Shown here piece after piece: positions 1-7,876 of a stretch of DNA of 64,000 nt; positions within the stretch are counted from its first letter, which is position 1, and each line of letters begins with the position of its first letter. Position numbers and translations under genes: made by a program. The stretch spans positions 3,787,671 to 3,851,670 of the forward strand of contig NZ_KI912266.1 of assembly GCF_000235425.2 (NCBI RefSeq). Reading direction: 5' to 3'. The notes beneath the pieces were generated by a model that saw only the letters and a list, made by a program, of their open reading frames with translations, had not been told where the DNA came from and did no database searches. This stretch comes from Pseudofrankia saprophytica (lineage in GTDB: Bacteria > Actinomycetota > Actinomycetes > Frankiales > Frankiaceae).

Positions 1-873
1 GCTCATGCCGTCTCCCTGTCGGCGAACGGCGTCGGAGCGAGCACCGAGGGGAACGACGGGCCTGGTGCGAACGGCACGCACGAGTTCGCGCGTCCTGGCC
101 CGGAGGATCCTGCCCCCAGCCAGGTGGCTGCCTGCGCCACCGTGGCGTTCCAGCAGGTCGTGTTCAGCTACCGGACCGGTCTGCCGTTCGTCCACCAGGG
201 CGTGACGTTCACCGTCCCCGCCGGCGGCATGACCGCCGTCGTCGGGCCGTCCGGAGCCGGCAAGTCCAGTCTGTTCGCCCTGTTGGAGCGGTTCTACGAC
301 GTGACGGCCGGCCGGGTTCTCGTCGACGGCCGGGACGTCCGTGACTGGCCGCTGACCGACCTGCGCCGGTCGATCGGCTACGTGGAGCAGGAAGCCCCGG
401 TCCTCGCCGGCACCCTGCGGGAGAACCTGACGCTCGGGCTTTCCGGCGTCGACGAGGAACACCTGTGGAACGTGGTCGGCCTCGCGCGGCTCGGCGACGT
501 CGTCCAGACCCTGCCGGGCGGCCTGGACGGCTGGATCGGCCATCGCGGCGGCACCCTGTCCGGCGGTCAGCGGCAGCGAGTCGCGATCGGGCGAGCCCTG
601 CTGCGCAGGCCGCGTCTGCTGCTGCTCGACGAGGCGACGTCGGCGCTGGACGCGGTCAACGAGGCCGCGCTGCGCGACGCGCTCGCGGCCGCGGCCGAGA
701 CGACGACGGTGCTGGTCGTCGCCCATCGGCTGTCGACCGTGGTCAACGCCCGCCAGATCGTCGTTCTGGAGGCGGGACAGGTGCGTGCCGTTGGCACCCA
801 CGCCGATCTGCTTTACTCCGACCCCATATACCAAGAACTCGCGACGAACCAACTTCTTCTGCCCGGCACCTGA
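1..873 (+). CDS. ABC exporter ATP-binding domain (5' end outside window)
   Basis: The frame is open from base 1, so the gene starts upstream of the window; a GTG at 124 exists but would cut off only a non-conserved linker. The visible part is the nucleotide-binding domain of a fused (MsbA/MdlB-like) ABC exporter. It has Walker [10 protein letters not shown], a Q-loop region ([17 protein letters not shown]), the signature LSGGQRQR, Walker [12 protein letters not shown] and H-loop AHRLST. The order, spacing and xENLTLG-type motif after the Q-loop are those of exporters, not importers. The transmembrane domain should lie left of the window. Substrate cannot be told. The protein ends 51 bases before a 44-bp palindrome that could terminate its transcript. 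Confidence 0.93.
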   Translation, partial: AHAVSLSANGVGASTEGNDGPGANGTHEFARPGPEDPAPSQVAACATVAFQQVVFSYRTGLPFVHQGVTFTVPAGGMTAVVGPSGAGKSSLFALLERFYDVTAGRVLVDGRDVRDWPLTDLRRSIGYVEQEAPVLAGTLRENLTLGLSGVDEEHLWNVVGLARLGDVVQTLPGGLDGWIGHRGGTLSGGQRQRVAIGRALLRRPRLLLLDEATSALDAVNEAALRDALAAAAETTTVLVVAHRLSTVVNARQIVVLEAGQVRAVGTHADLLYSDPIYQELATNQLLLPGT

Positions 874-923
874 CGCCGGACGGCGTTGACCCTAGGACCG
901 GAACAGGTCCTTCGCCTACCAGG

Positions 924-967
924 AGGTCGGCGAGCAGACCAACAGCTGTTGGTCTGCTCGCCGACCT
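924..967. promoter_or_regulatory. 44-bp perfect palindrome before the lipoprotein gene
   Basis: The arms at 924-945 and 946-967 are exact reverse complements with no spacer. The palindrome ends 9 bases before the ATG at 977 and touches the ribosome-binding GGAG at 968-971. In RNA it would form a very stable hairpin. It could end the ABC transcript, act as an operator, or mask translation of the gene at 977. There is no T-run, so a classical intrinsic terminator is not proven. Confidence 0.7.
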
Positions 968-976
968 GGAGTTCAC

Positions 977-2269
977 ATGCATCGGCGACTGTTATTGTCC
1001 TTATCCCAGCTTCGCCGGCCCACGGCCCGACGATGGGGCCGAGTCACGGCCGCGGCGATGGCCACCATCTGTGTGGCCGCGGGCTGCTCGGGCTCGTCCG
1101 ACGCGGCGCGCCAAGCAGAAACATGCGACACACCCGGAGTTTCGGCCGGGGAGGTGCGTCTGGGGCTCATCTACCCGGATTCCGGGCTCATCGGTGACGT
1201 CCTGCGGGCCGCGCGCAGTGGCGTCGATGCCCGATTAAAACTGGCGAACGCCGAGGGTGGCGTGAACGGCCGACGCGTCAGCTACGACTGGCAGAACGAC
1301 GAGGCCAGCGTGAGTGCCAACAAGGTGGCCACCGCCAAGCTGGTCAGTCAGGGCGTCTTCGGGTTCCTGGAGATGACGACGGCCGGCTCCGGCGGTGCGG
1401 AGCTGCTGCGATCGCAGGGTATCCCGGCGGCGGGCCTGCCGAGCGAGCGGGTCTGGGCCGATCCGGCCTACCCCAACATGTTCACCTTTCCGTCCGACCT
1501 GACGAGTGAGCACGCGACCGACATCATCGGACGTTATGTCAAAGCGCAGGGCGGGACCAGGGCGATCATCGTCAGGAACGACACCGAGGAGTCGTCCCGG
1601 GGCTATGGCTCGTTGCTCGAACGCAGCGTTACCTCGGTGGGCATCCCGGCCCGCGTGATCTCGTTCAGCTCCGTCATCTCGAGTCCCGAGCAGCTCGCGG
1701 CCCAGATCCGCGCCGACGGCGCCGACGCCGTCCTCATCGCCATGGGCGGGGATGACATCGAGCGGGTCACCGCCGCGGCTCATTCCGCCAGCAGCGCCAT
1801 CAAGACCGTCATCGCGGTCAGTGGATACGGCCCGGATACGATCGAACGGTATGGCCGCACTGTCGCCGGGCTCGCGATCTTCGCCGCCATCACGCCGTTC
1901 GAGGCCGACATCCCAGCGCAGAAGACGTATCTGGGCGCGATGGCCCAGTACTCGCCGGAGTTCCAGCCGCCCAACGACGCCGTCGCCTACTCCAGCTACA
2001 TCGTCACCGACCTGTTTCTGCGCGGGCTGGCCGCCGCCGGGCCATGTCCCACCCGGGAGGCGTTCGTCAAGGGGCTGCGGGCGGTCAAGGACTACGACGC
2101 GGACGGTCTGCTCGCCGGGCCGGTCGACTTCAGCCGCAGCCTGGACCAGCAGGACAGCTGCTTCACGTTCGTCCGGGTGAACTCCGCCGGTACCGGCTAC
2201 GAGATCGTCCAGAACGAAGCCCCGGGCTCCAACCCGCTGCGGTGGTGCGGGAAGCCGCTCGCAAGCTGA
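977..2269 (+). CDS. Branched-chain-type ABC solute-binding lipoprotein
   Basis: A 430-residue extracytoplasmic solute-binding protein of the Leu/Ile/Val-binding (Peripla_BP_6, type I fold) family. The N-terminus is Arg-rich, followed by a hydrophobic stretch and a lipobox (CVAAGC, Cys at about residue 38), so it should be a lipoprotein facing outside the membrane. The mature part opens with GEVRLGLIYPDSG and contains the family's GVNGRRVSYDWQNDE region. No permease or ATPase genes of an importer are adjacent, so it is an orphan receptor. It is a clear paralogue of the protein at 45161-46447 (shared ARSGVDARL, VWADPAYPNMF-like and YDADGLLAG-like segments). The ATG at 977 is supported by GGAG at 968-971. 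Ligand unknown. Confidence 0.9.
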   Translation: MHRRLLLSLSQLRRPTARRWGRVTAAAMATICVAAGCSGSSDAARQAETCDTPGVSAGEVRLGLIYPDSGLIGDVLRAARSGVDARLKLANAEGGVNGRRVSYDWQNDEASVSANKVATAKLVSQGVFGFLEMTTAGSGGAELLRSQGIPAAGLPSERVWADPAYPNMFTFPSDLTSEHATDIIGRYVKAQGGTRAIIVRNDTEESSRGYGSLLERSVTSVGIPARVISFSSVISSPEQLAAQIRADGADAVLIAMGGDDIERVTAAAHSASSAIKTVIAVSGYGPDTIERYGRTVAGLAIFAAITPFEADIPAQKTYLGAMAQYSPEFQPPNDAVAYSSYIVTDLFLRGLAAAGPCPTREAFVKGLRAVKDYDADGLLAGPVDFSRSLDQQDSCFTFVRVNSAGTGYEIVQNEAPGSNPLRWCGKPLAS

Positions 2270-2298
2270 CCGCCGGGCCGGGAGTCGCCGAAGACCCG

Positions 2299-3222
2299 TC
2301 ACCGCCCCGCGGACAGCCGGTCGACGAAGCGGCCAAGGATGTCCAGCGCGGTCGCCGACTCGGGGAGGTCGGGCGCGACGCTCGGCCAGGTGTGTGGCAC
2401 GCCCGGGAGGACGACGGTCTCCGTCGGCACCCCGGCCCGCGCGAGCGCCGCCGTCATCGCGACCGTGTCGTCGAGCAGGACCTCGTCAGTGCTCGCGAAC
2501 AGCAACGTCGGCGGGAACGAGACGACGTCGGCGAGGAGCGGGGACGCCAGCGGGTCGTCCGGGCCATGCCCCTGGAGGTACTGCTCGGCGGCCTGCCTGG
2601 CGGACGCGAGGGAGAACAGCCGGTCGGTCGCCGACCGTGAGTGGTAGCTGGCCGCGGAGCACCGCAGGTCCAGCCAGGCGGACAGGAGGACGAGCCCGCG
2701 CGGGACGGGGACCTCGGCCCGGGCACAGGCGACGACGAGCGCGGCCGCCAGCCCGCCGCCGGCGGAGTCGCCCACGACGATCGGTGGCACGCCCGACTCG
2801 GCGAGGACCTGCTCATAGACCATCGCCGTGTCGTGCGCCGCCGCCGGATAGGGGTGTTCCGGCGCGAGCCGGTAGTCGACGACGACCACGCGGGCGCGGG
2901 CGGCCCGGGCCAGGCGGGCGGCGAAGGGCGTGAACTGGGCCGCCGAGCCCAGCCGGTAGCCGCCTCCATGGAGGTACACGAGGACGTCGCGGGGCTCCGG
3001 CGGCGTGCACACCACGCATGGCACGCCGGCGTATCGGGCGTCCCGGACGACGACGTCGGGCGCCGGGGCCGGCAGGGCCAGCGCGCCGACGGCCGCGCGG
3101 CGGGCGGCGAGGTCGGCCGGCGTCCGTATGGTCGACGGGCGTAGCGGTGGGAGCGGCCAGCCGGCGGCGGAGGCGGTGCGTTCTGCCGCTGTGGGGCCGT
3201 GGTTGGAATCGGTGGCCGTCAT
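2299..3222 (-). CDS. Alpha/beta hydrolase, HSL-type esterase
   Basis: A 307-residue carboxylesterase/lipase of the hormone-sensitive-lipase family (alpha/beta hydrolase fold 3). Visible hallmarks are the oxyanion motif HGGGY (about residue 85), VVVDYRLAPEHPYPAA, the nucleophile elbow GDSAGGG, the acid in STDEVLLDD and the histidine in GVPHTW. It should hydrolyse short-chain esters in the cytoplasm, as no signal peptide is seen. The ATG at 3222 has AGGAAGG upstream (minus strand). It is divergent from the IclR gene, and the only obvious dyad between them (3303-3318) recurs in front of the SDR operon at 7160. It may therefore belong to the same regulon, for example opening an ester or lactone. 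Confidence 0.92.
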   Translation of the reverse strand: MTATDSNHGPTAAERTASAAGWPLPPLRPSTIRTPADLAARRAAVGALALPAPAPDVVVRDARYAGVPCVVCTPPEPRDVLVYLHGGGYRLGSAAQFTPFAARLARAARARVVVVDYRLAPEHPYPAAAHDTAMVYEQVLAESGVPPIVVGDSAGGGLAAALVVACARAEVPVPRGLVLLSAWLDLRCSAASYHSRSATDRLFSLASARQAAEQYLQGHGPDDPLASPLLADVVSFPPTLLFASTDEVLLDDTVAMTAALARAGVPTETVVLPGVPHTWPSVAPDLPESATALDILGRFVDRLSAGR

Positions 3223-3233
3223 GGAGGTCAGCC

Positions 3234-3267
3234 TTCCTACGCCTTCTGTGTTCCTACGCCTTCTGCG
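3234..3267. repeat. Two 17-bp tandem units in the esterase leader
   Basis: Units at 3234-3250 and 3251-3267 are identical at 16 of 17 positions. They lie just upstream of the esterase start on the minus strand and include its ribosome-binding region. No function is evident. Confidence 0.7.
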
Positions 3268-3302
3268 TTATCTGTGTGGCCGTCGGAAAGGTGAGGCCCA
3301 TC

Positions 3303-3318
3303 GCGAAACATCTTTCGC
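3303..3318. promoter_or_regulatory. Candidate IclR operator, site 1
   Basis: GCGAAACATCTTTCGC is a 16-bp dyad with a single mismatched pair, located between the divergent esterase and IclR genes. Its core matches the perfect dyad at 7160-7177 in front of the SDR operon. IclR regulators usually sit next to, and bind, such sites. Assignment to this IclR protein is inferred from the shared motif. Confidence 0.6.
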
Positions 3319-3396
3319 TCACGTGAAACGTGCATCGTCGTTGGGATAACGTGTCCGGCGACGCGGCCCGCGCTTCGGGGGTCCGGGGAGGATGCG

Positions 3397-4218
3397 ATGG
3401 CGAGACCGGCACCCGCCGTCGAGAAGGCGTTGAAGATCATCGATCTGCTCGTGACGCACCGGGGTGAGCAGTTCACGATCTCCGACCTCGCCCGGCGCAC
3501 GGGCAGCAGCCTCGGCTCCGCCCACGCGGTCCTCGCCGTTCTCGAGCAGACCGGCTACCTGAGCCGGCATCCGACTCGGAAGACCTACGGGCTCGGCCCG
3601 GCCCTGGTGAGTGCGGGCATGGCGGCGTTGGAGCAGCACCCGGCGATCCGGGCCGCGGCCGACCAGATCCCCAAGCTCGCCGCGGAGCTCAACGCCGACG
3701 TGGTCGTGACGGCCGCGACGCCGGCGGAGATCGTGTTCGTCGCCGTGGGCGGTCCGGGCTCCCGGTACGGCCCCGGCTTCAGGGAGGGTGAGCGGGTGCC
3801 GCTCGTCCCGCCGCTCGGCCTGGTGTTCATGGCGTGGGCGCATCCTCTCGAGGTGGAGGCCTGGCTGGGGCGTGCCCGGGTCGCGCCCGAACCGGACCGG
3901 GTCAGGCTCGCGCTGGCCGCCGTGCGCGAGCGGGGATACGCGCTGGGGCTGGCGCTGGGGGGTGGCCGCGACCGAGCGCAGGAGTCGGCCTCTCTGCGGG
4001 ACGACTACGACCTCCCGACCGTCGAGGCCACCCGGAGCTACGACCTGGGCATGGCGTCGGCGCCGGTGTTCGACGCCGACGGCCGGGTGCTCGTCGCGAT
4101 CACCGCGTCAGGCTTCTCGCCCGGCCTGGCCGGGCGGGAGGTCCTCGACATCGGGGAGCGCGTCCGGGCCTGCGCCACCGTCGTCACGAAGCAGACGCGC
4201 GGGCGGCTTCCCCTCTGA
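3397..4218 (+). CDS. IclR-family transcriptional regulator
   Basis: A 273-residue regulator. Residues 5-65 form the winged helix-turn-helix (VEKALKIIDLLV, FTISDLARRTGSSLGSAHAVLAVLEQ) and the remainder is the IclR effector-binding domain with the usual C-terminal SGFSPGLAGREV segment. The N-terminus MARPAPAVEKALKIID is typical of the family. The start at 3397 has GGGGAGG upstream. It is divergent from the esterase and convergent with the luciferase-like gene. The shared dyads at 3303 and 7160 suggest it controls both, probably responding to an aromatic or terpenoid-type intermediate, although the effector cannot be read from sequence. Confidence 0.93.
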   Translation: MARPAPAVEKALKIIDLLVTHRGEQFTISDLARRTGSSLGSAHAVLAVLEQTGYLSRHPTRKTYGLGPALVSAGMAALEQHPAIRAAADQIPKLAAELNADVVVTAATPAEIVFVAVGGPGSRYGPGFREGERVPLVPPLGLVFMAWAHPLEVEAWLGRARVAPEPDRVRLALAAVRERGYALGLALGGGRDRAQESASLRDDYDLPTVEATRSYDLGMASAPVFDADGRVLVAITASGFSPGLAGREVLDIGERVRACATVVTKQTRGRLPL

Positions 4219-4259
4219 AGGTCCACTGAGGTTCGGGTCAGGCTTCCTCCAAGAGCGTG

Positions 4260-5414
4260 TCAGGCACCCTTGAAGAGGGCCTCGTAGTCGACGCGGTGCC
4301 CGCGCCTCTCCAGCTCCGGGATGACCTTCGTGCCGAGAAGCTCCAGGCCGCGCATCACCTTCTCGTGCGGCAGCGTGCCGAACTGCGTGTAGCACAGCAG
4401 CTGGTCGACGCCCGCCTCCTCGTACCGGAGGATCTTCTCGAGGCATTCCTCGGGAGTCCCCACGATGATCATGTCCTGCTCGGTGTACTTCCTGATGTCG
4501 ACGTCGCCCCGGATGGTGGGCTCGAGCAGCGGAAAGACCTTGGCCTTCTCCGGCTCGGGCAGGTGCGCGAGCTCCCATTCGAGGGTGAACTCGGCGAGGT
4601 TCTGGTACCACCACCGCACGGAGTCCCAGAGGCCGTAACGCTCGGCGTCGTCCAGGTCGTCGGTGCAGTGGACGAGGGTGTAGGCGCCCACCCGGTCGTT
4701 CCTGAACTTCGGCAGCGGCGTGTCGCCGTCGGCCTGGCCCCGGTGGTAGGTGGCGATGTGCTCGGCCATCTTCTCGACCGGCTGCATGAGCGCGAACGAG
4801 AGCAGCCCGAGGCCGAGCTTTCCAGCGTTGTAGGCGGACTGCTCGCTGGCCGCGGCGAGCCAGGCGGGCGGGTGCGGGTCCTGATATGGGCGAGGCGTGA
4901 TGAAGCGCTCCGGGAAGTCGATGGACGGCGACTTCCACGCCAGCCGCTCGTTCGTCCAGGCGGCGATGACGAACTCGAACGCCTCCCGCCACATCTGGCG
5001 GGAACGGTCGTCGGCCGGGACGCCGAAGGCGAGCTGCTCGTTGGGCGTCGAGCGGCCGGAACCCCATTCCACCCGGCCGCCGCTGAGCACGTCGACGGTG
5101 GCGACCTTCTCGGCCACCCGCACCGGATGCTGGAACCCCGATGGCAGCAGCACGACCCCGAAACCCAGCCGGATGTTCTCGGTGACCTGGGACAGCGCGC
5201 CGAGGATCGTCTCGTTGCACGGGGACGCCGACCGTCCCTGCCGGAAGTGGTGCTCCACCACCCACGCGGTCTGGAAGCCGAGCCTGTCGGCGAAGGTGAT
5301 CTCCTCGATCGCCTCGCGGTACGTCTGTTGCTCGGCGCGCTTCTGGCCTAAGGGGAACGGCTCCGGGTACGGGCCGATCTTCGGCTGGAACTCGTAGAGC
5401 AGGTCGAGCTTCAC
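4260..5414 (-). CDS. LLM-class flavin-dependent oxidoreductase
   Basis: A 384-residue luciferase-like monooxygenase (TIM barrel, FMNH2- or F420-using family). It opens with KLDLLYEFQPKIGP and contains FQTAWVVEHHF, LGFGVVLLPSGFQHPVRVAEK and LSGGRVEWGSGRS, all usual for limonene-monooxygenase/alkanal-monooxygenase-like proteins. The GTG at 5414 is chosen because AAAGGAG lies 7-8 bases upstream and because the family sequence begins there. An upstream in-frame extension to 5534 overlaps the next gene and has no family similarity. It is the last gene of a three-gene operon with two SDRs (29-nt gap). Probable role: oxygenation or reduction step in the degradative pathway. Substrate unknown. Confidence 0.92.
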   Translation of the reverse strand: MKLDLLYEFQPKIGPYPEPFPLGQKRAEQQTYREAIEEITFADRLGFQTAWVVEHHFRQGRSASPCNETILGALSQVTENIRLGFGVVLLPSGFQHPVRVAEKVATVDVLSGGRVEWGSGRSTPNEQLAFGVPADDRSRQMWREAFEFVIAAWTNERLAWKSPSIDFPERFITPRPYQDPHPPAWLAAASEQSAYNAGKLGLGLLSFALMQPVEKMAEHIATYHRGQADGDTPLPKFRNDRVGAYTLVHCTDDLDDAERYGLWDSVRWWYQNLAEFTLEWELAHLPEPEKAKVFPLLEPTIRGDVDIRKYTEQDMIIVGTPEECLEKILRYEEAGVDQLLCYTQFGTLPHEKVMRGLELLGTKVIPELERRGHRVDYEALFKGA

Positions 5415-5443
5415 CTGGGCTCCTTTCGAATCCGTTTCGCCCG

Positions 5444-6256
5444 TCACCAGGGCATGGAGGTGCCCCCGTTGGGCCGCATGATCTGGCCGGTGACGAACCG
5501 CGCGGCGTCCGACGCGAGATACAGCGCCGCCCACCCGATGTCCTCCGGCGTCCCGATCAGGCCCAGGGGCGAGATGTCCCGCATCGGCTTGAGGACCGCG
5601 GCGCGTCTGTCCTCGTCGACGGAGCCGTCGGGGCGGGTGTAGTGGCGCCGCGTCATGCTCGTCTCGATCAGGCCGGGCGCGATCGCGTTCACCCGCACCC
5701 CGTCGCGGCCGAGCTCGACGGCCAGCGTCTTGGTGAGCTGCACGATGCCGGCCTTGGAGATGCCATAGGCCGCCAGACCCGGCGCGGCCGCGTCGACGGC
5801 GCCGGAGGCCATGTTGATGATGCTGCCGCCGCCGGCCAAGGCCATCGCCCGGCCCGCCTCCTGGCAGCCGAACAGCACGCCCTTCAGGTTGACCGCCAGC
5901 ACGTGGTCGAACTCGGCCTCGTCGAGATCGAGCACCGGGACGTCGATGATGATCCCGGCGTTGTTGCAGATCACGTCAAGGCGGCCGTACTCGGACACCG
6001 CGGCGGAGACGAGCTCGGCGACGTCCTCGCGGTGGCTGACGTCCACGGTCGCCGCCTTCGCGACGCCGCCGGCGTCCCGGATCAACCCGGCCGTGTCCTC
6101 CGCCGCCGAGGCGGAGATGTCCGCGCACACCACGGCGGCGCCCGCCGTCGCGAACACCCGCGCGACCCCGCGCCCGATGCCGCTGCCGGCGCCGGTCACG
6201 ATCGCGGACCGGCCCGTCAGATCGGTCAGGGCCGCCAGCCGAGGCTCGCCGGTCAT
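5444..6256 (-). CDS. Short-chain dehydrogenase/reductase
   Basis: A 270-residue classical SDR. The NAD(P) motif TGAGSGIG is at about residues 19-26, NNAGI follows the Rossmann core, and the catalytic triad is Ser in INMASGA and Tyr/Lys in YGISK. It ends with GTPEDIGWAALYLASD and VTGQIMRPNGG. Asp after strand beta-2 (CADIS) suggests NAD preference. The ATG at 6256 overlaps the stop of the preceding SDR (ATGA), giving translational coupling. It works with the neighbouring SDR and the LLM oxidoreductase in one transcript, presumably oxidising a hydroxyl intermediate. Confidence 0.93.
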   Translation of the reverse strand: MTGEPRLAALTDLTGRSAIVTGAGSGIGRGVARVFATAGAAVVCADISASAAEDTAGLIRDAGGVAKAATVDVSHREDVAELVSAAVSEYGRLDVICNNAGIIIDVPVLDLDEAEFDHVLAVNLKGVLFGCQEAGRAMALAGGGSIINMASGAVDAAAPGLAAYGISKAGIVQLTKTLAVELGRDGVRVNAIAPGLIETSMTRRHYTRPDGSVDEDRRAAVLKPMRDISPLGLIGTPEDIGWAALYLASDAARFVTGQIMRPNGGTSMPW

Positions 6257-7095
6257 GAGGACTGTCCGGTGGCGTCCAGGTAGTCCCCTTCGGAGAACTG
6301 CCTGGACTGGTCGGGATTGAGTCCCCACAACGAGTGGATGCTGGCGCCTCCGTCGACGACCAGCGTCTGCCCGGTGATGCGCTCGGCCAGGGTGGAGGAC
6401 AGGAACAGCACCGCGTTTGCGATGTCGTGCGCTCGGGGCGCGGCGAGTGGGTTGATCCCGTTCACCGCGTACTCGCCTGGCGGCTGGTCCTCGTTGCCGC
6501 TGCCCACGTTGCCGGGGGCGACTGCATTGACCCGGATGCCGTATCGGCCCAACTCGTCGGCGAAGGTCTTCGCCAGCGAGATCACCCCGGCCTTGGCCGC
6601 GCCGTAGGGTGCGTGGTAGCCGGCGGCGGTGATGCCGTCGACCGACGCGAGCGCGACGATCGAGCCGCCCGTTCCCTGTTCGATCATCTGTCGGCCGACG
6701 GTCTGGAACAGGTAGAACACCTGCGACAGGTTCTCCCGGATGGTGGCGTCCCAGACCTGCGGCGTGAACCGCTCCGCGCCGTTCCAGGTGGCCCGGCCGA
6801 TGATGTCGACGCAGACGTCCACTCCGCCGCCGAGCCCGCGTACCGCCTCGCCGACCGCGCGCTCGACCTCGGCGGGCACCGTCATGTCGGCGACGACCGG
6901 AAAGGCCTTTCCACCTGCCGCCGCGATCTCCTTGACGATTCCGTTCGCCCGGCCCTCGTCGATGTCGACGCACGCGACCGTCGCCCCGGCCTCGGCGAGC
7001 CTCAGCGCGGTGAAACGCCCGTGCCCGGCGCGCTCCGGGATGTAGCCGGCCCCCGACACGATGGCGCGTCTTCCGGTCAACCCGAGGTCGATCAT
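6253..7095 (-). CDS. Short-chain dehydrogenase/reductase, first gene of operon
   Basis: A 280-residue SDR with an atypical glycine motif (VSGAGYIPERAGHGR), the sequence DVCVDIIGRATWN where classical members have NNAG, catalytic Ser in ALASVDG and Tyr/Lys in YGAAK, and a C-terminal TGQTLVVDGGAS. The ATG at 7095 is preferred over the GTG at 7101 because AGGAG at 7103-7107 leaves a workable gap only to the ATG. It heads the SDR-SDR-LLM operon. The palindrome at 7160-7177 lies about 65 bases upstream and probably controls it. The missing NNAG Asn environment points to a divergent subfamily. Confidence 0.9.
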   Translation of the reverse strand: MIDLGLTGRRAIVSGAGYIPERAGHGRFTALRLAEAGATVACVDIDEGRANGIVKEIAAAGGKAFPVVADMTVPAEVERAVGEAVRGLGGGVDVCVDIIGRATWNGAERFTPQVWDATIRENLSQVFYLFQTVGRQMIEQGTGGSIVALASVDGITAAGYHAPYGAAKAGVISLAKTFADELGRYGIRVNAVAPGNVGSGNEDQPPGEYAVNGINPLAAPRAHDIANAVLFLSSTLAERITGQTLVVDGGASIHSLWGLNPDQSRQFSEGDYLDATGQSS

Positions 7096-7159
7096 TCGCA
7101 CACTCCTTCGCCCGCGGTCCAGATCGGGAGGCGGATAGCGTCAGCCAGATTTTCGCTAT

Positions 7160-7177
7160 AACGAAAGATCTTTCGTT
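7160..7177. promoter_or_regulatory. Candidate IclR operator, site 2
   Basis: AACGAAAGATCTTTCGTT is a perfect 18-bp palindrome upstream of the SDR operon. Outside it lie ATAACG (7158-7163) and CGTTAT (7183-7188), so the dyad may be larger. The inner CGAAA-N4-TTTCG core is shared with 3303-3318 near the iclR gene. Confidence 0.65.
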
Positions 7178-7223
7178 CATTACGTTATGAGACTCACGCC
7201 ACACCTGTCAACAGGCGTGCGCG

Positions 7224-7257
7224 ATGAGGCCCACCCCCGCGAGGGGATGGGCCTCAT
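7224..7257 (-). terminator. Hairpin terminator after the PPOX gene
   Basis: A 10-bp perfect stem (ATGAGGCCCA, 7224-7233, pairing with 7248-7257) is extended by CCCC/GGGG inside. It lies 29 bases past the stop of the leftward PPOX gene and before the SDR operon promoter region, so it probably separates the two transcripts. Confidence 0.65.
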
Positions 7258-7285
7258 GGGTCCGGGCTTTGGAACCCTGGCGCCG

Positions 7286-7717
7286 TCAGCCGAGGCTGGT
7301 GCCGTACACGTGGTCGACGGTCATCGTCATGAGCACCCTGCGGTCGGCCACCATCACCGAGCGGTATTCGTCCCAGTCCGGGTGCTCGCCGGCGGCGAGG
7401 CGGTAGTAGTCGACCAGGGCCTGGACCTCGGGACCGCCCGGGTCGGTTCCCGGCCCGATGAGCGTTGCGGTGCCTTCGGCGGTCGCCCACGCCCGGCCGT
7501 CGGGACTGGTGACTTCCAATGTGGCGCGCGGATCCCGACGCAGGTTCGCCGTCTTGGCACGGCCCTCGGTCATCGACACGTGGATGACGCCGGACCCCTG
7601 GTCGTAGAACGGCAGGACCGGGGAAAGCTGCGGACGGCCATCCGACTTGATCGTCGCGAGGACGCCGAGCCGGCTTTCCGCGAGCAGCGCGTGTGGGTCG
7701 AACGACGTGGTGGTCAT
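7286..7717 (-). CDS. PPOX-class F420-dependent-type oxidoreductase
   Basis: A 143-residue split-barrel flavin/F420-binding protein. Typical features are LLAESRLGVLATIKSDGRPQLSPV, the IHVSMTEGRAKTANLRRDPRATLEV segment that lines the cofactor site, and a closing VLMTMTVDHVYG. The length fits actinobacterial PPOX-family F420 enzymes. The ATG at 7717 begins the conserved part; an upstream ATG at 7750 in frame is possible but neither has a strong ribosome-binding site. Role: small-molecule redox in the cytoplasm. It lies just upstream of, and in the same direction as, the SDR/LLM operon but is separated by a hairpin. Confidence 0.88.
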   Translation of the reverse strand: MTTTSFDPHALLAESRLGVLATIKSDGRPQLSPVLPFYDQGSGVIHVSMTEGRAKTANLRRDPRATLEVTSPDGRAWATAEGTATLIGPGTDPGGPEVQALVDYYRLAAGEHPDWDEYRSVMVADRRVLMTMTVDHVYGTSLG

Positions 7718-7876
7718 GCCCGGTAGAAGGAGCGCCGCCGCGACGCGCATTCCGCCCGGCGGGACTCGCCACCTATGCCGATCGTGGTTTCTGCCTCCGG
7801 CGGTCGTCACCGAAATTCGCCGACCGGTTCGCGACCGCGGAAGGCACGAATCGCGATCGGGCCGCGGGCGCGGGCG

